Notes: generated by a model not told the origin, from the sequence alone. A stretch of 64,000 bases of DNA from Rhynchopus euleeides (GCA_963210315.1 OY723286.1:1-64000); one strand, 5' to 3'. Shown: positions 1-13,600, counted from the first letter of the stretch. Numbers and translations: made by a program.

Positions 1-3000
1 TTGCGGGTTTGCGGGTTTGCGGGTTTGCGGGTTTGCGGGTTTGCGGGTTTGCGGGTTTGCGGGTTTGCGGGTTTGCGGGTTTGCGGGTTTGCGGGTTTGC
101 GGGTTTGCGGGTTTGCGGGTTTGCGGGTTTGCGGGTTTGCGGGTTTGCGGGTTTGCGGGTTTGCGGGTTTGCGGGTTTGCGGGTTTGCGGGTTTGCGGGT
201 TTGCGGGTTTGCGGGTTTGCGGGTTTGCGGGTTTGCGGGTTTGCGGGTTTGCGGGTTTGCGGGTTTGCGGGTTTGCGGGTTTGCGGGTTTGCGGGTTTGC
301 GGGTTTGCGGGTTTGCGGGTTTGCGGGTTTGCGGGTTTGCGGGTTTGCGGGTTTGCGGGTTTGCGGGTTTGCGGGTTTGCGGGTTTGCGGGTTTGCGGGT
401 TTGCGGGTTTGCGGGTTTGCGGGTTTGCGGGTTTGCGGGTTTGCGGGTTTGCGGGTTTGCGGGTTTGCGGGTTTGCGGGTTTGCGGGTTTGCGGGTTTGC
501 GGGTTTGCGGGTTTGCGGGTTTGCGGGTTTGCGGGTTTGCGGGTTTGCGGGTTTGCGGGTTTGCGGGTTTGCGGGTTTGCGGGTTTGCGGGTTTGCGGGT
601 TTGCGGGTTTGCGGGTTTGCGGGTTTGCGGGTTTGCGGGTTTGCGGGTTTGCGGGTTTGCGGGTTTGCGGGTTTGCGGGTTTGCGGGTTTGCGGGTTTGC
701 GGGTTTGCGGGTTTGCGGGTTTGCGGGTTTGCGGGTTTGCGGGTTTGCGGGTTTGCGGGTTTGCGGGTTTGCGGGTTTGCGGGTTTGCGGGTTTGCGGGT
801 TTGCGGGTTTGCGGGTTTGCGGGTTTGCGGGTTTGCGGGTTTGCGGGTTTGCGGGTTTGCGGGTTTGCGGGTTTGCGGGTTTGCGGGTTTGCGGGTTTGC
901 GGGTTTGCGGGTTTGCGGGTTTGCGGGTTTGCGGGTTTGCGGGTTTGCGGGTTTGCGGGTTTGCGGGTTTGCGGGTTTGCGGGTTTGCGGGTTTGCGGGT
1001 TTGCGGGTTTGCGGGTTTGCGGGTTTGCGGGTTTGCGGGTTTGCGGGTTTGCGGGTTTGCGGGTTTGCGGGTTTGCGGGTTTGCGGGTTTGCGGGTTTGC
1101 GGGTTTGCGGGTTTGCGGGTTTGCGGGTTTGCGGGTTTGCGGGTTTGCGGGTTTGCGGGTTTGCGGGTTTGCGGGTTTGCGGGTTTGCGGGTTTGCGGGT
1201 TTGCGGGTTTGCGGGTTTGCGGGTTTGCGGGTTTGCGGGTTTGCGGGTTTGCGGGTTTGCGGGTTTGCGGGTTTGCGGGTTTGCGGGTTTGCGGGTTTGC
1301 GGGTTTGCGGGTTTGCGGGTTTGCGGGTTTGCGGGTTTGCGGGTTTGCGGGTTTGCGGGTTTGCGGGTTTGCGGGTTTGCGGGTTTGCGGGTTTGCGGGT
1401 TTGCGGGTTTGCGGGTTTGCGGGTTTGCGGGTTTGCGGGTTTGCGGGTTTGCGGGTTTGCGGGTTTGCGGGTTTGCGGGTTTGCGGGTTTGCGGGTTTGC
1501 GGGTTTGCGGGTTTGCGGGTTTGCGGGTTTGCGGGTTTGCGGGTTTGCGGGTTTGCGGGTTTGCGGGTTTGCGGGTTTGCGGGTTTGCGGGTTTGCGGGT
1601 TTGCGGGTTTGCGGGTTTGCGGGTTTGCGGGTTTGCGGGTTTGCGGGTTTGCGGGTTTGCGGGTTTGCGGGTTTGCGGGTTTGCGGGTTTGCGGGTTTGC
1701 GGGTTTGCGGGTTTGCGGGTTTGCGGGTTTGCGGGTTTGCGGGTTTGCGGGTTTGCGGGTTTGCGGGTTTGCGGGTTTGCGGGTTTGCGGGTTTGCGGGT
1801 TTGCGGGTTTGCGGGTTTGCGGGTTTGCGGGTTTGCGGGTTTGCGGGTTTGCGGGTTTGCGGGTTTGCGGGTTTGCGGGTTTGCGGGTTTGCGGGTTTGC
1901 GGGTTTGCGGGTTTGCGGGTTTGCGGGTTTGCGGGTTTGCGGGTTTGCGGGTTTGCGGGTTTGCGGGTTTGCGGGTTTGCGGGTTTGCGGGTTTGCGGGT
2001 TTGCGGGTTTGCGGGTTTGCGGGTTTGCGGGTTTGCGGGTTTGCGGGTTTGCGGGTTTGCGGGTTTGCGGGTTTGCGGGTTTGCGGGTTTGCGGGTTTGC
2101 GGGTTTGCGGGTTTGCGGGTTTGCGGGTTTGCGGGTTTGCGGGTTTGCGGGTTTGCGGGTTTGCGGGTTTGCGGGTTTGCGGGTTTGCGGGTTTGCGGGT
2201 TTGCGGGTTTGCGGGTTTGCGGGTTTGCGGGTTTGCGGGTTTGCGGGTTTGCGGGTTTGCGGGTTTGCGGGTTTGCGGGTTTGCGGGTTTGCGGGTTTGC
2301 GGGTTTGCGGGTTTGCGGGTTTGCGGGTTTGCGGGTTTGCGGGTTTGCGGGTTTGCGGGTTTGCGGGTTTGCGGGTTTGCGGGTTTGCGGGTTTGCGGGT
2401 TTGCGGGTTTGCGGGTTTGCGGGTTTGCGGGTTTGCGGGTTTGCGGGTTTGCGGGTTTGCGGGTTTGCGGGTTTGCGGGTTTGCGGGTTTGCGGGTTTGC
2501 GGGTTTGCGGGTTTGCGGGTTTGCGGGTTTGCGGGTTTGCGGGTTTGCGGGTTTGCGGGTTTGCGGGTTTGCGGGTTTGCGGGTTTGCGGGTTTGCGGGT
2601 TTGCGGGTTTGCGGGTTTGCGGGTTTGCGGGTTTGCGGGTTTGCGGGTTTGCGGGTTTGCGGGTTTGCGGGTTTGCGGGTTTGCGGGTTTGCGGGTTTGC
2701 GGGTTTGCGGGTTTGCGGGTTTGCGGGTTTGCGGGTTTGCGGGTTTGCGGGTTTGCGGGTTTGCGGGTTTGCGGGTTTGCGGGTTTGCGGGTTTGCGGGT
2801 TTGCGGGTTTGCGGGTTTGCGGGTTTGCGGGTTTGCGGGTTTGCGGGTTTGCGGGTTTGCGGGTTTGCGGGTTTGCGGGTTTGCGGGTTTGCGGGTTTGC
2901 GGGTTTGCGGGTTTGCGGGTTTGCGGGTTTGCGGGTTTGCGGGTTTGCGGGTTTGCGGGTTTGCGGGTTTGCGGGTTTGCGGGTTTGCGGGTTTGCGGGT

Positions 3001-3020
3001 TTGCGGGTTTGCGGGTTTGC
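1..3020 (+). repeat. Perfect octanucleotide tandem array (TTGCGGGT)n, about 377.5 copies
   Basis: The stretch is an uninterrupted 8-bp tandem repeat; I saw no substitution or indel in it. It starts at the window edge, so its true length is unknown. The + strand has no A and the complement has no T, so no stop codon exists in any of the six frames. GGG runs are separated by the 5-nt loop TTTGC, the classic arrangement for intramolecular G-quadruplexes. There is one CpG per repeat, about 377 in 3 kb, and GC content is 5 of 8. The G-rich strand points 3' into the satellite, opposite to a chromosome-terminal telomere. It most likely arose by expansion of a mutated satellite spacer (see junction). 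No transcript or protein is inferred. Confidence 0.97.
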
Positions 3021-3041
3021 TCACGGGTTTGCAGGCAGCTC
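3019..3041 (+). repeat. Junction: shortened, mutated c2 unit containing one octamer
   Basis: The sequence passes from the octamer into GCTCACGGGTTTGCAGG and then GCAGCTC. Compared with a normal c2 unit, this is the b-end GCTC, the spacer with one T-to-G change (ACGGGTTTGC), then directly the end of module b. The 14 bp between TTTGC and AGGCAGCTC are missing; in the normal unit that segment lies between two TGC triplets, so a microhomology or slippage deletion explains it. The CGGGTTTG inside is exactly one rotated octamer, separated from the array by the 4-bp satellite remnant CTCA. The junction is therefore a transitional unit rather than a blunt insertion breakpoint. Confidence 0.85.
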
Positions 3042-5679
3042 AAGATCCACATGCAGGCAGCTCAAGATCCACATGCAGGCAGCTCCTGGTTTTGCCAAGA
3101 TCCACATGCAGGCAGCTCACGGTTTTGCCAAGATCCACATGCAGGCAGCTCCTGGTTTTGCCAAGATCCACATGCAGGCAGCTCAAGATCCACATGCAGG
3201 CAGCTCCTGGTTTTGCCAAGATCCACATGCAGGCAGCTCACGGTTTTGCCAAGATCCACATGCAGGCAGCTCAAGATCCACATGCAGGCAGCTCACGGTT
3301 TTGCCAAGATCCACATGCAGACAGCTCCTGGTTTTGCCAAGATCCACATGCAGGCAGCTCAAGATCCACATGCAGGCAGCTCCTGGTTTTGCCAAGATCC
3401 ACATGCAGGCAGCTCACGGTTTTGCCAAGATCCACATGCAGGCAGCTCAAGATCCACATGCAGGCAGCTCACGGTTTTGCCAAGATCCACATGCAGGCAG
3501 CTCAAGATCCACATGCAGGCAGCTCAAGATCCACATGCAGGCAGCTCAAGATCCACATGCAGGCAGCTCCTGGTTTTGCCAAGATCCACATGCAGGCAGC
3601 TCACGGTTTTGCCAAGATCCACATGCAGGCAGCTCCTGGTTTTGCCAAGATCCACATGCAGGCAGCTCAAGATCCACATGCAGGCAGCTCAAGATCCACA
3701 TGCAGGCAGCTCCTGGTTTTGCCAAGATCCACATGCAGGCAGCTCACGGTTTTGCCAAGATCCACATGCAGGCAGCTCCTGGTTTTGCCAAGATCCACAT
3801 GCAGGCAGCTCAAGATCCACATGCAGGCAGCTCACGGTTTTGCCAAGATCCACATGCAGACAGCTCCTGGTTTTGCCAAGATCCACATGCAGGCAGCTCA
3901 AGATCCACATGCAGGCAGCTCCAGGTTTTGCCAAGATCCACATGCAGGCAGCTCAAGATCCACATGCAGGCAGCTCACGGTTTTGCCAAGATCCACATGC
4001 AGGCAGCTCAAGATCCACATGCAGGCAGCTCAAGATCCACATGCAGGCAGCTCACGGTTTTGCCAAGATCCACATGCAGGCAGCTCAAGATCCACATGCA
4101 GGCAGCTCCTGGTTTTGCCAAGATCCACATGCATGCAGCTCCTGGTTTTGACAAGATCCACATGCAGGCAGCTCAAGATCCACATGCAGGCAGCTCCTGG
4201 TTTTGCCAAGATCCACATGCAGGCAGCTCAAGATCCACATGCAGGCAGCTCAAGATCCACATGCAGGCAGCTCACGGTTTTGCCAAGATCCACATGCAGA
4301 CAGCTCCTGGTTTTGCCAAGATCCACATGCAGGCAGCTCAAGATCCACATGCAGGCAACTCCTGGTTTTGCCAAGATCCACATGCAGGCAGCTCAAGATC
4401 CACATGCAGGCAGCTCAAGATCCACATGCAGGCAGCTCACGGTTTTGCCAAGATCCACATGCAGGCAGCTCAAGATCCACATGCAGGCAGCTCAAGATCC
4501 ACATGCAGGCAGCTCAAGATCCACATGCAGGCAGCTCACGGTTTTGCCAAGATCCACATGCAGGCAGCTCCTGGTTTTGCCAAGATCCACATGCAGGCAG
4601 CTCAAGATCCACATGCAGGCAGCTCAAGATCCACATGCAGGCAGCTCACGGTTTTGCCAAGATCCACATGCAGGCAGCTCAAGATCCACATGCAGGGAGC
4701 TCCTGGTTTTGCCAAGATCCACATGCAGGCAGCTCACGGTTTTGCCAAGATCCACATGCAGGCAGCTCCTGGTTTTGCCAAGATCCACATGCAGGCAGCT
4801 CAAGATCCACATGCAGGCAGCTCAAGATCCACATGCAGGCAGCTCCTGGTTTTGCCAAGATCCACATGCAGGCAGCTCACGGTTTTGCCAAGATCCACAT
4901 GCAGGCAGCTCCTGGTTTTGCCAAGATCCACATGCAGGCAGCTCAAGATCCACATGCAGGCAGCTCAAGATCCACATGCAGGCAGCTCCTGGTTTTGCCA
5001 AGATCCACATGCAGGCAGCTCAAGATCCACATGCAGGCAGCTCAAGATCCACATGCAGGCAGCTCCTGGTTTTGCCAAGATCCACATGCAGGCAGCTCAC
5101 GGTTTTGCCAAGATCCACATGCAGGCAGCTCCTGGTTTTGCCAAGATCCACATGCAGGGAGCTCAAGATCCACATGCAGGCAGCTCACGGTTTTGCCAAG
5201 ATCCACATGCAGACAGCTCCTGGTTTTGCCAAGATCCACATGCAGGCAGCTCAAGATCCACATGCAGGCAGCTCCTGGTTTTGCCAAGATCCACATGCAG
5301 GCAGCTCAAGATCCACATGCAGGCAGCTCACGGTTTTGCCAAGATCCACATGCAGGCAGCTCAAGATCCACATGCAGGCAGCTCAAGATCCACATGCAGG
5401 CAGCTCACGGTTTTGCCAAGATCCACATGCAGGCAGCTCAAGATCCACATGCAGGCAGCTCCTGGTTTTGCCAAGATCCACATGCAGGCAGCTCAAGATC
5501 CACATGCAGGCAGCTCCTGGTTTTGCCAAGATCCACATGCAGGCAGCTCAAGATCCACATGCAGGCAGCTCAAGATCCACATGCAGGCAGCTCACGGTTT
5601 TGCCAAGATCCACATGCAGGCAGCTCAAGATCCACATGCAGGCAGCTCCTGGTTTTGCCAAGATCCACATGCAGGCAGC

Positions 5680-8600
5680 TCAAGATCCACATGCAGGCAG
5701 CTCCTGGTTTTGCCAAGATCCACATGCAGGCAGCTCAAGATCCACATGCAGGCAGCTCCTGGTTTTGCCAAGATCCACATGCAGGCAGCTCAAGATCCAC
5801 ATGCAGGCAGCTCCTGGTTTTGTCAAGATCCACATGCAGACAGCTCCTGGTTTTGCCAAGATCCACATGCAGGCAGCTCAAGATCCACATGCAGGCAGCT
5901 CCTGGTTTTGCCAAGATCCACATGCAGGCAGCTCAAGATCCACATGCAGGCAGCTCAAGATCCACATGCAGGCAGCTCACGGTTTTGCCAAGATCCACAT
6001 GCAGGCAGCTCAAGATCCACATGCAGGCAGCTCAAGATCCACATGCAGGCAGCTCACGGATTTGCCAAGATCCACATGCAGGCAGCTCCTGGTTTTGCCA
6101 AGATCCACATGCAGGCAGCTCAAGATCCACATGCAGGCAGCTCAAGATCCACATGCAGGCAGCTCACGGTTTTGCCAAGATCCACATGCAGGCAGCTCAA
6201 GATCCACATGCAGGGAGCTCCTGGTTTTGCCAAGATCCACATGCAGGCAGCTCACGGTTTTGCCAAGATCCACATGCAGGCAGCTCCTGGTTTTGCCAAG
6301 ATCCACATGCAGGCAGCTCAAGATCCACATGCAGGCAGCTCAAGATCCACATGCAGGCAGCTCACGGTTTTGCCAAGATCCACATGCAGGCAGCTCAAGA
6401 TCCACATGCAGGGAGCTCCTGGTTTTGCCAAGATCCACATGCAGGCAGCTCACGGTTTTGCCAAGATCCACATGCAGGCAGCTCCTGGTTTTGCCAAGAT
6501 CCACATGCAGGCAGCTCAAGATCCACATGCAGGCAGCTCACGGTTTTGCCAAGATCCACATGCAGACAGCTCCTGGTTTTGCCAAGATCCACATGCAGGC
6601 AGCTCAAGATCCACATGCAGGCAGCTCACGGTTTTGCCAAGATCCACATGCAGGCAGCTCAAGATCCACATGCAGGCAGCTCAAGATCCACATGCAGGCA
6701 GCTCCTGGTTTTGCCAAGATCCACATGCAGGCAGCTCACGGTTTTGCCAAGATCCACATGCAGGCAGCTCCTGGTTTTGCCAAGATCCACATGCAGGCAG
6801 CTCAAGATCCACATGCAGGCAGCTCAAGATCCACATGCAGGCAGCTCCTGGTTTTGCCAAGATCCACATGCAGGCAGCTCAAGATCCACATGCAGGCAGC
6901 TCAAGATCCACATGCAGGCAGCTCCTGGTTTTGCCAAGATCCACATGCAGGCAGCTCACGGTTTTGCCAAGATCCACATGCAGGCAGCTCCTGGTTTTGC
7001 CAAGATCCACATGCAGGGAGCTCAAGATCCACATGCAGGCAGCTCACGGTTTTGCCAAGATCCACATGCAGACAGCTCCTGGTTTTGCCAAGATCCACAT
7101 GCAGGCAGCTCAAGATCCACATGCAGGCAGCTCCTGGTTTTGCCAAGATCCACATGCAGGCAGCTCAAGATCCACATGCAGGCAGCTCACGGTTTTGCCA
7201 AGATCCACATGCAGGCAGCTCAAGATCCACATGCAGGCAGCTCAGGATCCACATGCAGGCAGCTCCTGGTTTTGCCAAGATCCACATGCAGGCAGCTCCT
7301 GGTTTTGCCAAGATCCACATGCAGGCAGCTCCTGGTTTTGCCAAGATCCACATGCAGGCAGCTCAAGATCCACATGCAGGCAGCTCACGGTTTTGCCAAG
7401 ATCCACATGCAGACAGCTCCTGGTTTTGCCAAGATCCACATGCAGGCAGCTCAAGATCCACATGCAGGCAGCTCCTGGTTTTGCCAAGATCCACATGCAG
7501 GCAGCTCAAGATCCACATGCAGGCAGCTCACGGTTTTGCCAAGATCCACATGCAGGCAGCTCAAGATCCACATGCAGGCAGCTCAAGATCCACATGCAGG
7601 CAGCTCACGGTTTTGCCAAGATCCACATGCAGGCAGCTCAAGATCCACATGCAGGCAGCTCCTGGTTTTGCCAAGATCCACATGCAGGCAGCTCAAGATC
7701 CACATGCAGGCAGCTCCTGGTTTTGCCAAGATCCACATGCAGGCAGCTCAAGATCCACATGCAGGCAGCTCCTGGTTTTGCCAAGATCCACATGCAGGCA
7801 GCTCAAGATCCACATGCAGGCAGCTCACGGTTTTGCCAAGATCCACATGCAGGCAGCTCCTGGTTTTGCCAAGATCCACATGCAGGCAGCTCAAGATCCA
7901 CATGCAGGCAGCTCAAGATCCACATGCAGGCAGCTCCTGGTTTTGCCAAGATCCACATGCAGGCAGCTCAAGATCCACATGCAGGCAGCTCAAGATCCAC
8001 ATGCAGGCAGCTCCTGGTTTTGCCAAGATCCACATGCAGGCAGCTCAAGATCCACATGCAGGCAGCTCAAGATCCACATGCAGGCAGCTCCTGGTTTTGC
8101 CAAGATCCACATGCAGGCAGCTCCTGGTTTTGCCAAGATCCACATGCAGGCAGCTCAAGATCCACATGCAGGCAGCTCAAGATCCACATGCAGGCAGCTC
8201 CTGGTTTTGCCAAGATCCACATGCAGGCAGCTCAAGATCCACATGCAGGCAGCTCCTGGTTTTGCCAAGATCCACATGCAGGCAGCTCAAGATCCACATG
8301 CAGGCAGCTCCTGGTTTTGCCAAGATCCACATGCAGGCAGCTCAAGATCCACATGCAGGCAGCTCCTGGTTTTGCCAAGATCCACATGCAGGCAGCTCAA
8401 GATCCACATGCAGGCAGCTCAAGATCCACATGCAGGCAGCTCCTGGTTTTGCCAAGATCCACATGCAGGCAGCTCACGGTTTTGCCAAGATCCACATGCA
8501 GGCAGCTCAAGATCCAAATGCAGGCAGCTCAAGATCTACATGCAGGCAGCTCCTGGTTTTGCCAAGATCCACATGCAGGCAGCTCAAGATCCACATGCAG

Positions 8601-9102
8601 GCAGCTCAAGATCCACATGCAGGCAGCTCCTGGTTTTGCCAAGATCCACATGCAGGCAGCTCAAGATCCACATGCAGGCAGCTCAAGATCCACATGCAGG
8701 CAGCTCCTGGTTTTGCCAAGATCCACATGCAGGCAGCTCAAGATCCACATGCAGGCAGCTCACGGTTTTGCCAAGATCCACATGCAGACAGCTCCTGGTT
8801 TTGCCAAGATCCACATGCAGGCAGCTCAAGATCCACATGCAGGCAGCTCCTGGTTTTGCCAAGATCCACATGCAGGCAGCTCAAGATCCACATGCAGGCA
8901 GCTCACGGTTTTGCCAAGATCCACATGCAGGCAGCTCCTGGTTTTGCCAAGATCCACATGCAGGCAGCTCAAGATCCACATGCAGGCAGCTCACGGTTTT
9001 GCCAAGATCCACATGCAGACAGCTCCTGGTTTTGCCAAGATCCACATGCAGGCAGCTCAAGATCCACATGCAGGCAGCTCCTGGTTTTGCCAAGATCCAC
9101 AT
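5680..9102 (+). repeat. Higher-order repeat block, 5-kb family, copy 1
   Basis: This block carries an ordered set of diagnostic changes that recurs downstream: TTTTGTCAAG (near 5822), CGGATTTGCC (near 6060), two successive GGGAGCTCC units (about 6210 and 6410), AGGATCC (7245), and the pair ATCCAAATG/GATCTACATG (near 8514). The same markers lie 5016 bp further right up to the AGGATCC site, and 4917 bp further right for the last pair, so one copy has lost or gained 99 bp (9 modules). This is direct evidence for large segmental tandem duplication within the satellite. Exact ends are not resolved because units at the edges are identical to background. Confidence 0.8.
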
Positions 9103-10695
9103 GCAGGCAGCTCAAGATCCACATGCAGGCAGCTCACGGTTTTGCCAAGATCCACATGCAGGCAGCTCAAGATCCACATGCAGGCAGCTCAAGATCCACA
9201 TGCAGGCAGCTCAAGATCCACATGCAGGCAGCTCACGGTTTTGCCAAGATCCACATGCAGGCAGCTCAAGATCCACATGCAGGCAGCTCAAGATCCACAT
9301 GCAGGCAGCTCACGGTTTTGCCAAGATCCACATGCAGGCAGCTCAAGATCCACATGCAGGCAGCTCAAGATCCACATGCAGGCAGCTCCTGGTTTTGCCA
9401 AGATCCACATGCAGGCAGCTCCTGGTTTTGCCAAGATCCACATGCAGGCAGCTCAAGATCCACATGCAGGCAGCTCAAGATCCACATGCAGGCAGCTCCT
9501 GGTTTTGCCAAGATCCACATGCAGGCAGCTCAAGATCCACATGCAGGCAGCTCCTGGTTTTGCCAAGATCCACATGCAGGCAGCTCAAGATCCACATGCA
9601 GGCAGCTCAAGATCCACATGCAGGCAGCTCAAGATCCACATGCAGGCAGCTCACGGTTTTGCCAAGATCCACATGCAGGCAGCTCCTGGTTTTGCCAAGA
9701 TCCACATGCAGGCAGCTCAAGATCCACATGCAGGCAGCTCACGGTTTTGCCAAGATCCACATGCAGACAGCTCCTGGTTTTGCCAAGATCCACATGCAGG
9801 CAGCTCAAGATCCACATGCAGGCAGCTCCTGGTTTTGCCAAGATCCACATGCAGGCAGCTCAAGATCCACATGCAGGCAGCTCACGGTTTTGCCAAGATC
9901 CACATGCAGGCAGCTCAAGATCCACATGCAGGCAGCTCAAGATCCACATGCAGGCAGCTCAAGATCCACATGCAGGCAGCTCACGGTTTTGCCAAGATCC
10001 ACATGCAGGCAGCTCAAGATCCACATGCAGGCAGCTCAAGATCCACATGCAGGCAGCTCACGGTTTTGCCAAGATCCACATGCAGGCAGCTCAAGATCCA
10101 CATGCAGGCAGCTCAAGATCCACATGCAGGCAGCTCCTGGTTTTGCCAAGATCCACATGCAGGCAGCTCCTGGTTTTGCCAAGATCCACATGCAGGCAGC
10201 TCAAGATCCACATGCAGGCAGCTCAAGATCCACATGCAGGCAGCTCCTGGTTTTGCCAAGATCCACATGCAGGCAGCTCACGGTTTTGCCAAGATCCACA
10301 TGCAGGCAGCTCAAGATCCACATGCAGGCAGCTCAAGATCCACATGCAGGCAGCTCCTGGTTTTGCCAAGATCCACATGCAGGCAGCTCAAGATCCACAT
10401 GCAGGCAGCTCAAGATCCACATGCAGGCAGCTCAAGATCCACATGCAGGCAGCTCACGGTTTTGCCAAGATCCACATGCAGGCAGCTCAAGATCCACATG
10501 CAGGCAGCTCCTGGTTTTGCCAAGATCCACATGCAGGCAGCTCAAGATCCACATGCAGGCAGCTCAAGATCCACATGCAGGCAGCTCAAGATCCACATGC
10601 AGGCAGCTCACGGTTTTGCCAAGATCCACATGCAGGCAGCTCAAGATCCACATGCAGGCAGCTCCTGGTTTTGCCAAGATCCACATGCAGGCAGC

Positions 10696-13600
10696 TCAAG
10701 ATCCACATGCAGGCAGCTCCTGGTTTTGCCAAGATCCACATGCAGGCAGCTCAAGATCCACATGCAGGCAGCTCCTGGTTTTGCCAAGATCCACATGCAG
10801 GCAGCTCAAGATCCACATGCAGGCAGCTCCTGGTTTTGTCAAGATCCACATGCAGACAGCTCCTGGTTTTGCCAAGATCCACATGCAGGCAGCTCAAGAT
10901 CCACATGCAGGCAGCTCCTGGTTTTGCCAAGATCCACATGCAGGCAGCTCAAGATCCACATGCAGGCAGCTCAAGATCCACATGCAGGCAGCTCACGGTT
11001 TTGCCAAGATCCACATGCAGGCAGCTCAAGATCCACATGCAGGCAGCTCAAGATCCACATGCAGGCAGCTCACGGATTTGCCAAGATCCACATGCAGGCA
11101 GCTCCTGGTTTTGCCAAGATCCACATGCAGGCAGCTCAAGATCCACATGCAGGCAGCTCAAGATCCACATGCAGGCAGCTCACGGTTTTGCCAAGATCCA
11201 CATGCAGGCAGCTCAAGATCCACATGCAGGGAGCTCCTGGTTTTGCCAAGATCCACATGCAGGCAGCTCACGGTTTTGCCAAGATCCACATGCAGGCAGC
11301 TCCTGGTTTTGCCAAGATCCACATGCAGGCAGCTCAAGATCCACATGCAGGCAGCTCAAGATCCACATGCAGGCAGCTCACGGTTTTGCCAAGATCCACA
11401 TGCAGGCAGCTCAAGATCCACATGCAGGGAGCTCCTGGTTTTGCCAAGATCCACATGCAGGCAGCTCACGGTTTTGCCAAGATCCACATGCAGGCAGCTC
11501 CTGGTTTTGCCAAGATCCACATGCAGGCAGCTCAAGATCCACATGCAGGCAGCTCACGGTTTTGCCAAGATCCACATGCAGACAGCTCCTGGTTTTGCCA
11601 AGATCCACATGCAGGCAGCTCAAGATCCACATGCAGGCAGCTCACGGTTTTGCCAAGATCCACATGCAGGCAGCTCAAGATCCACATGCAGGCAGCTCAA
11701 GATCCACATGCAGGCAGCTCCTGGTTTTGCCAAGATCCACATGCAGGCAGCTCACGGTTTTGCCAAGATCCACATGCAGGCAGCTCCTGGTTTTGCCAAG
11801 ATCCACATGCAGGCAGCTCAAGATCCACATGCAGGCAGCTCAAGATCCACATGCAGGCAGCTCCTGGTTTTGCCAAGATCCACATGCAGGCAGCTCAAGA
11901 TCCACATGCAGGCAGCCCAAGATCCACATGCAGGCAGCTCCTGGTTTTGCCAAGATCCACATGCAGGCAGCTCACGGTTTTGCCAAGATCCACATGCAGG
12001 CAGCTCCTGGTTTTGCCAAGATCCACATGCAGGGAGCTCAAGATCCACATGCAGGCAGCTCACGGTTTTGCCAAGATCCACATGCAGACAGCTCCTGGTT
12101 TTGCCAAGATCCACATGCAGGCAGCTCAAGATCCACATGCAGGCAGCTCCTGGTTTTGCCAAGATCCACATGCAGGCAGCTCAAGATCCACATGCAGGCA
12201 GCTCACGGTTTTGCCAAGATCCACATGCAGGCAGCTCAAGATCCACATGCAGGCAGCTCAGGATCCACATGCAGGCAGCTCCTGGTTTTGCCAAGATCCA
12301 CATGCAGGCAGCTCCTGGTTTTGCCAAGATCCACATGCAGGCAGCTCCTGGTTTTGCCAAGATCCACATGCAGGCAGCTCAAGATCCACATGCAGGCAGC
12401 TCACGGTTTTGCCAAGATCCACATGCAGACAGCTCCTGGTTTTGCCAAGATCCACATGCAGGCAGCTCAAGATCCACATGCAGGCAGCTCCTGGTTTTGC
12501 CAAGATCCACATGCAGGCAGCTCAAGATCCACATGCAGGCAGCTCACGGTTTTGCCAAGATCCACATGCAGGCAGCTCAAGATCCACATGCAGGCAGCTC
12601 AAGATCCACATGCAGGCAGCTCACGGTTTTGCCAAGATCCACATGCAGGCAGCTCAAGATCCACATGCAGGCAGCTCCTGGTTTTGCCAAGATCCACATG
12701 CAGGCAGCTCAAGATCCACATGCAGGCAGCTCCTGGTTTTGCCAAGATCCACATGCAGGCAGCTCAAGATCCACATGCAGGCAGCTCCTGGTTTTGCCAA
12801 GATCCACATGCAGGCAGCTCAAGATCCACATGCAGGCAGCTCACGGTTTTGCCAAGATCCACATGCAGGCAGCTCCTGGTTTTGCCAAGATCCACATGCA
12901 GGCAGCTCAAGATCCACATGCAGGCAGCTCAAGATCCACATGCAGGCAGCTCCTGGTTTTGCCAAGATCCACATGCAGGCAGCTCAAGATCCACATGCAG
13001 GCAGCTCAAGATCCACATGCAGGCAGCTCCTGGTTTTGCCAAGATCCACATGCAGGCAGCTCCTGGTTTTGCCAAGATCCACATGCAGGCAGCTCAAGAT
13101 CCACATGCAGGCAGCTCAAGATCCACATGCAGGCAGCTCCTGGTTTTGCCAAGATCCACATGCAGGCAGCTCAAGATCCACATGCAGGCAGCTCCTGGTT
13201 TTGCCAAGATCCACATGCAGGCAGCTCAAGATCCACATGCAGGCAGCTCCTGGTTTTGCCAAGATCCACATGCAGGCAGCTCAAGATCCACATGCAGGCA
13301 GCTCAAGATCCACATGCAGGCAGCTCCTGGTTTTGCCAAGATCCACATGCAGGCAGCTCACGGTTTTGCCAAGATCCACATGCAGGCAGCTCCTGGTTTT
13401 GCCAAGATCCACATGCAGGCAGCTCAAGATCCAAATGCAGGCAGCTCAAGATCTACATGCAGGCAGCTCCTGGTTTTGCCAAGATCCACATGCAGGCAGC
13501 TCAAGATCCACATGCAGGCAGCTCAAGATCCACATGCAGGCAGCTCCTGGTTTTGCCAAGATCCACATGCAGGCAGCTCAAGATCCACATGCAGGCAGCT

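Noticed and set aside
1-3020. Chromosome-terminal telomere
   Set aside because: The G-rich strand has the wrong polarity for a left end, and reverse-complementing the contig gives the wrong polarity for a right end. A junction with satellite ancestry explains the array without telomerase.
3905-3935. CCAGG in place of CCTGG or CACGG at one spacer, as a CpG decay product
   Set aside because: The change does not match deamination of either spacer form (it needs a transversion from c1), so it is best read as an isolated substitution.
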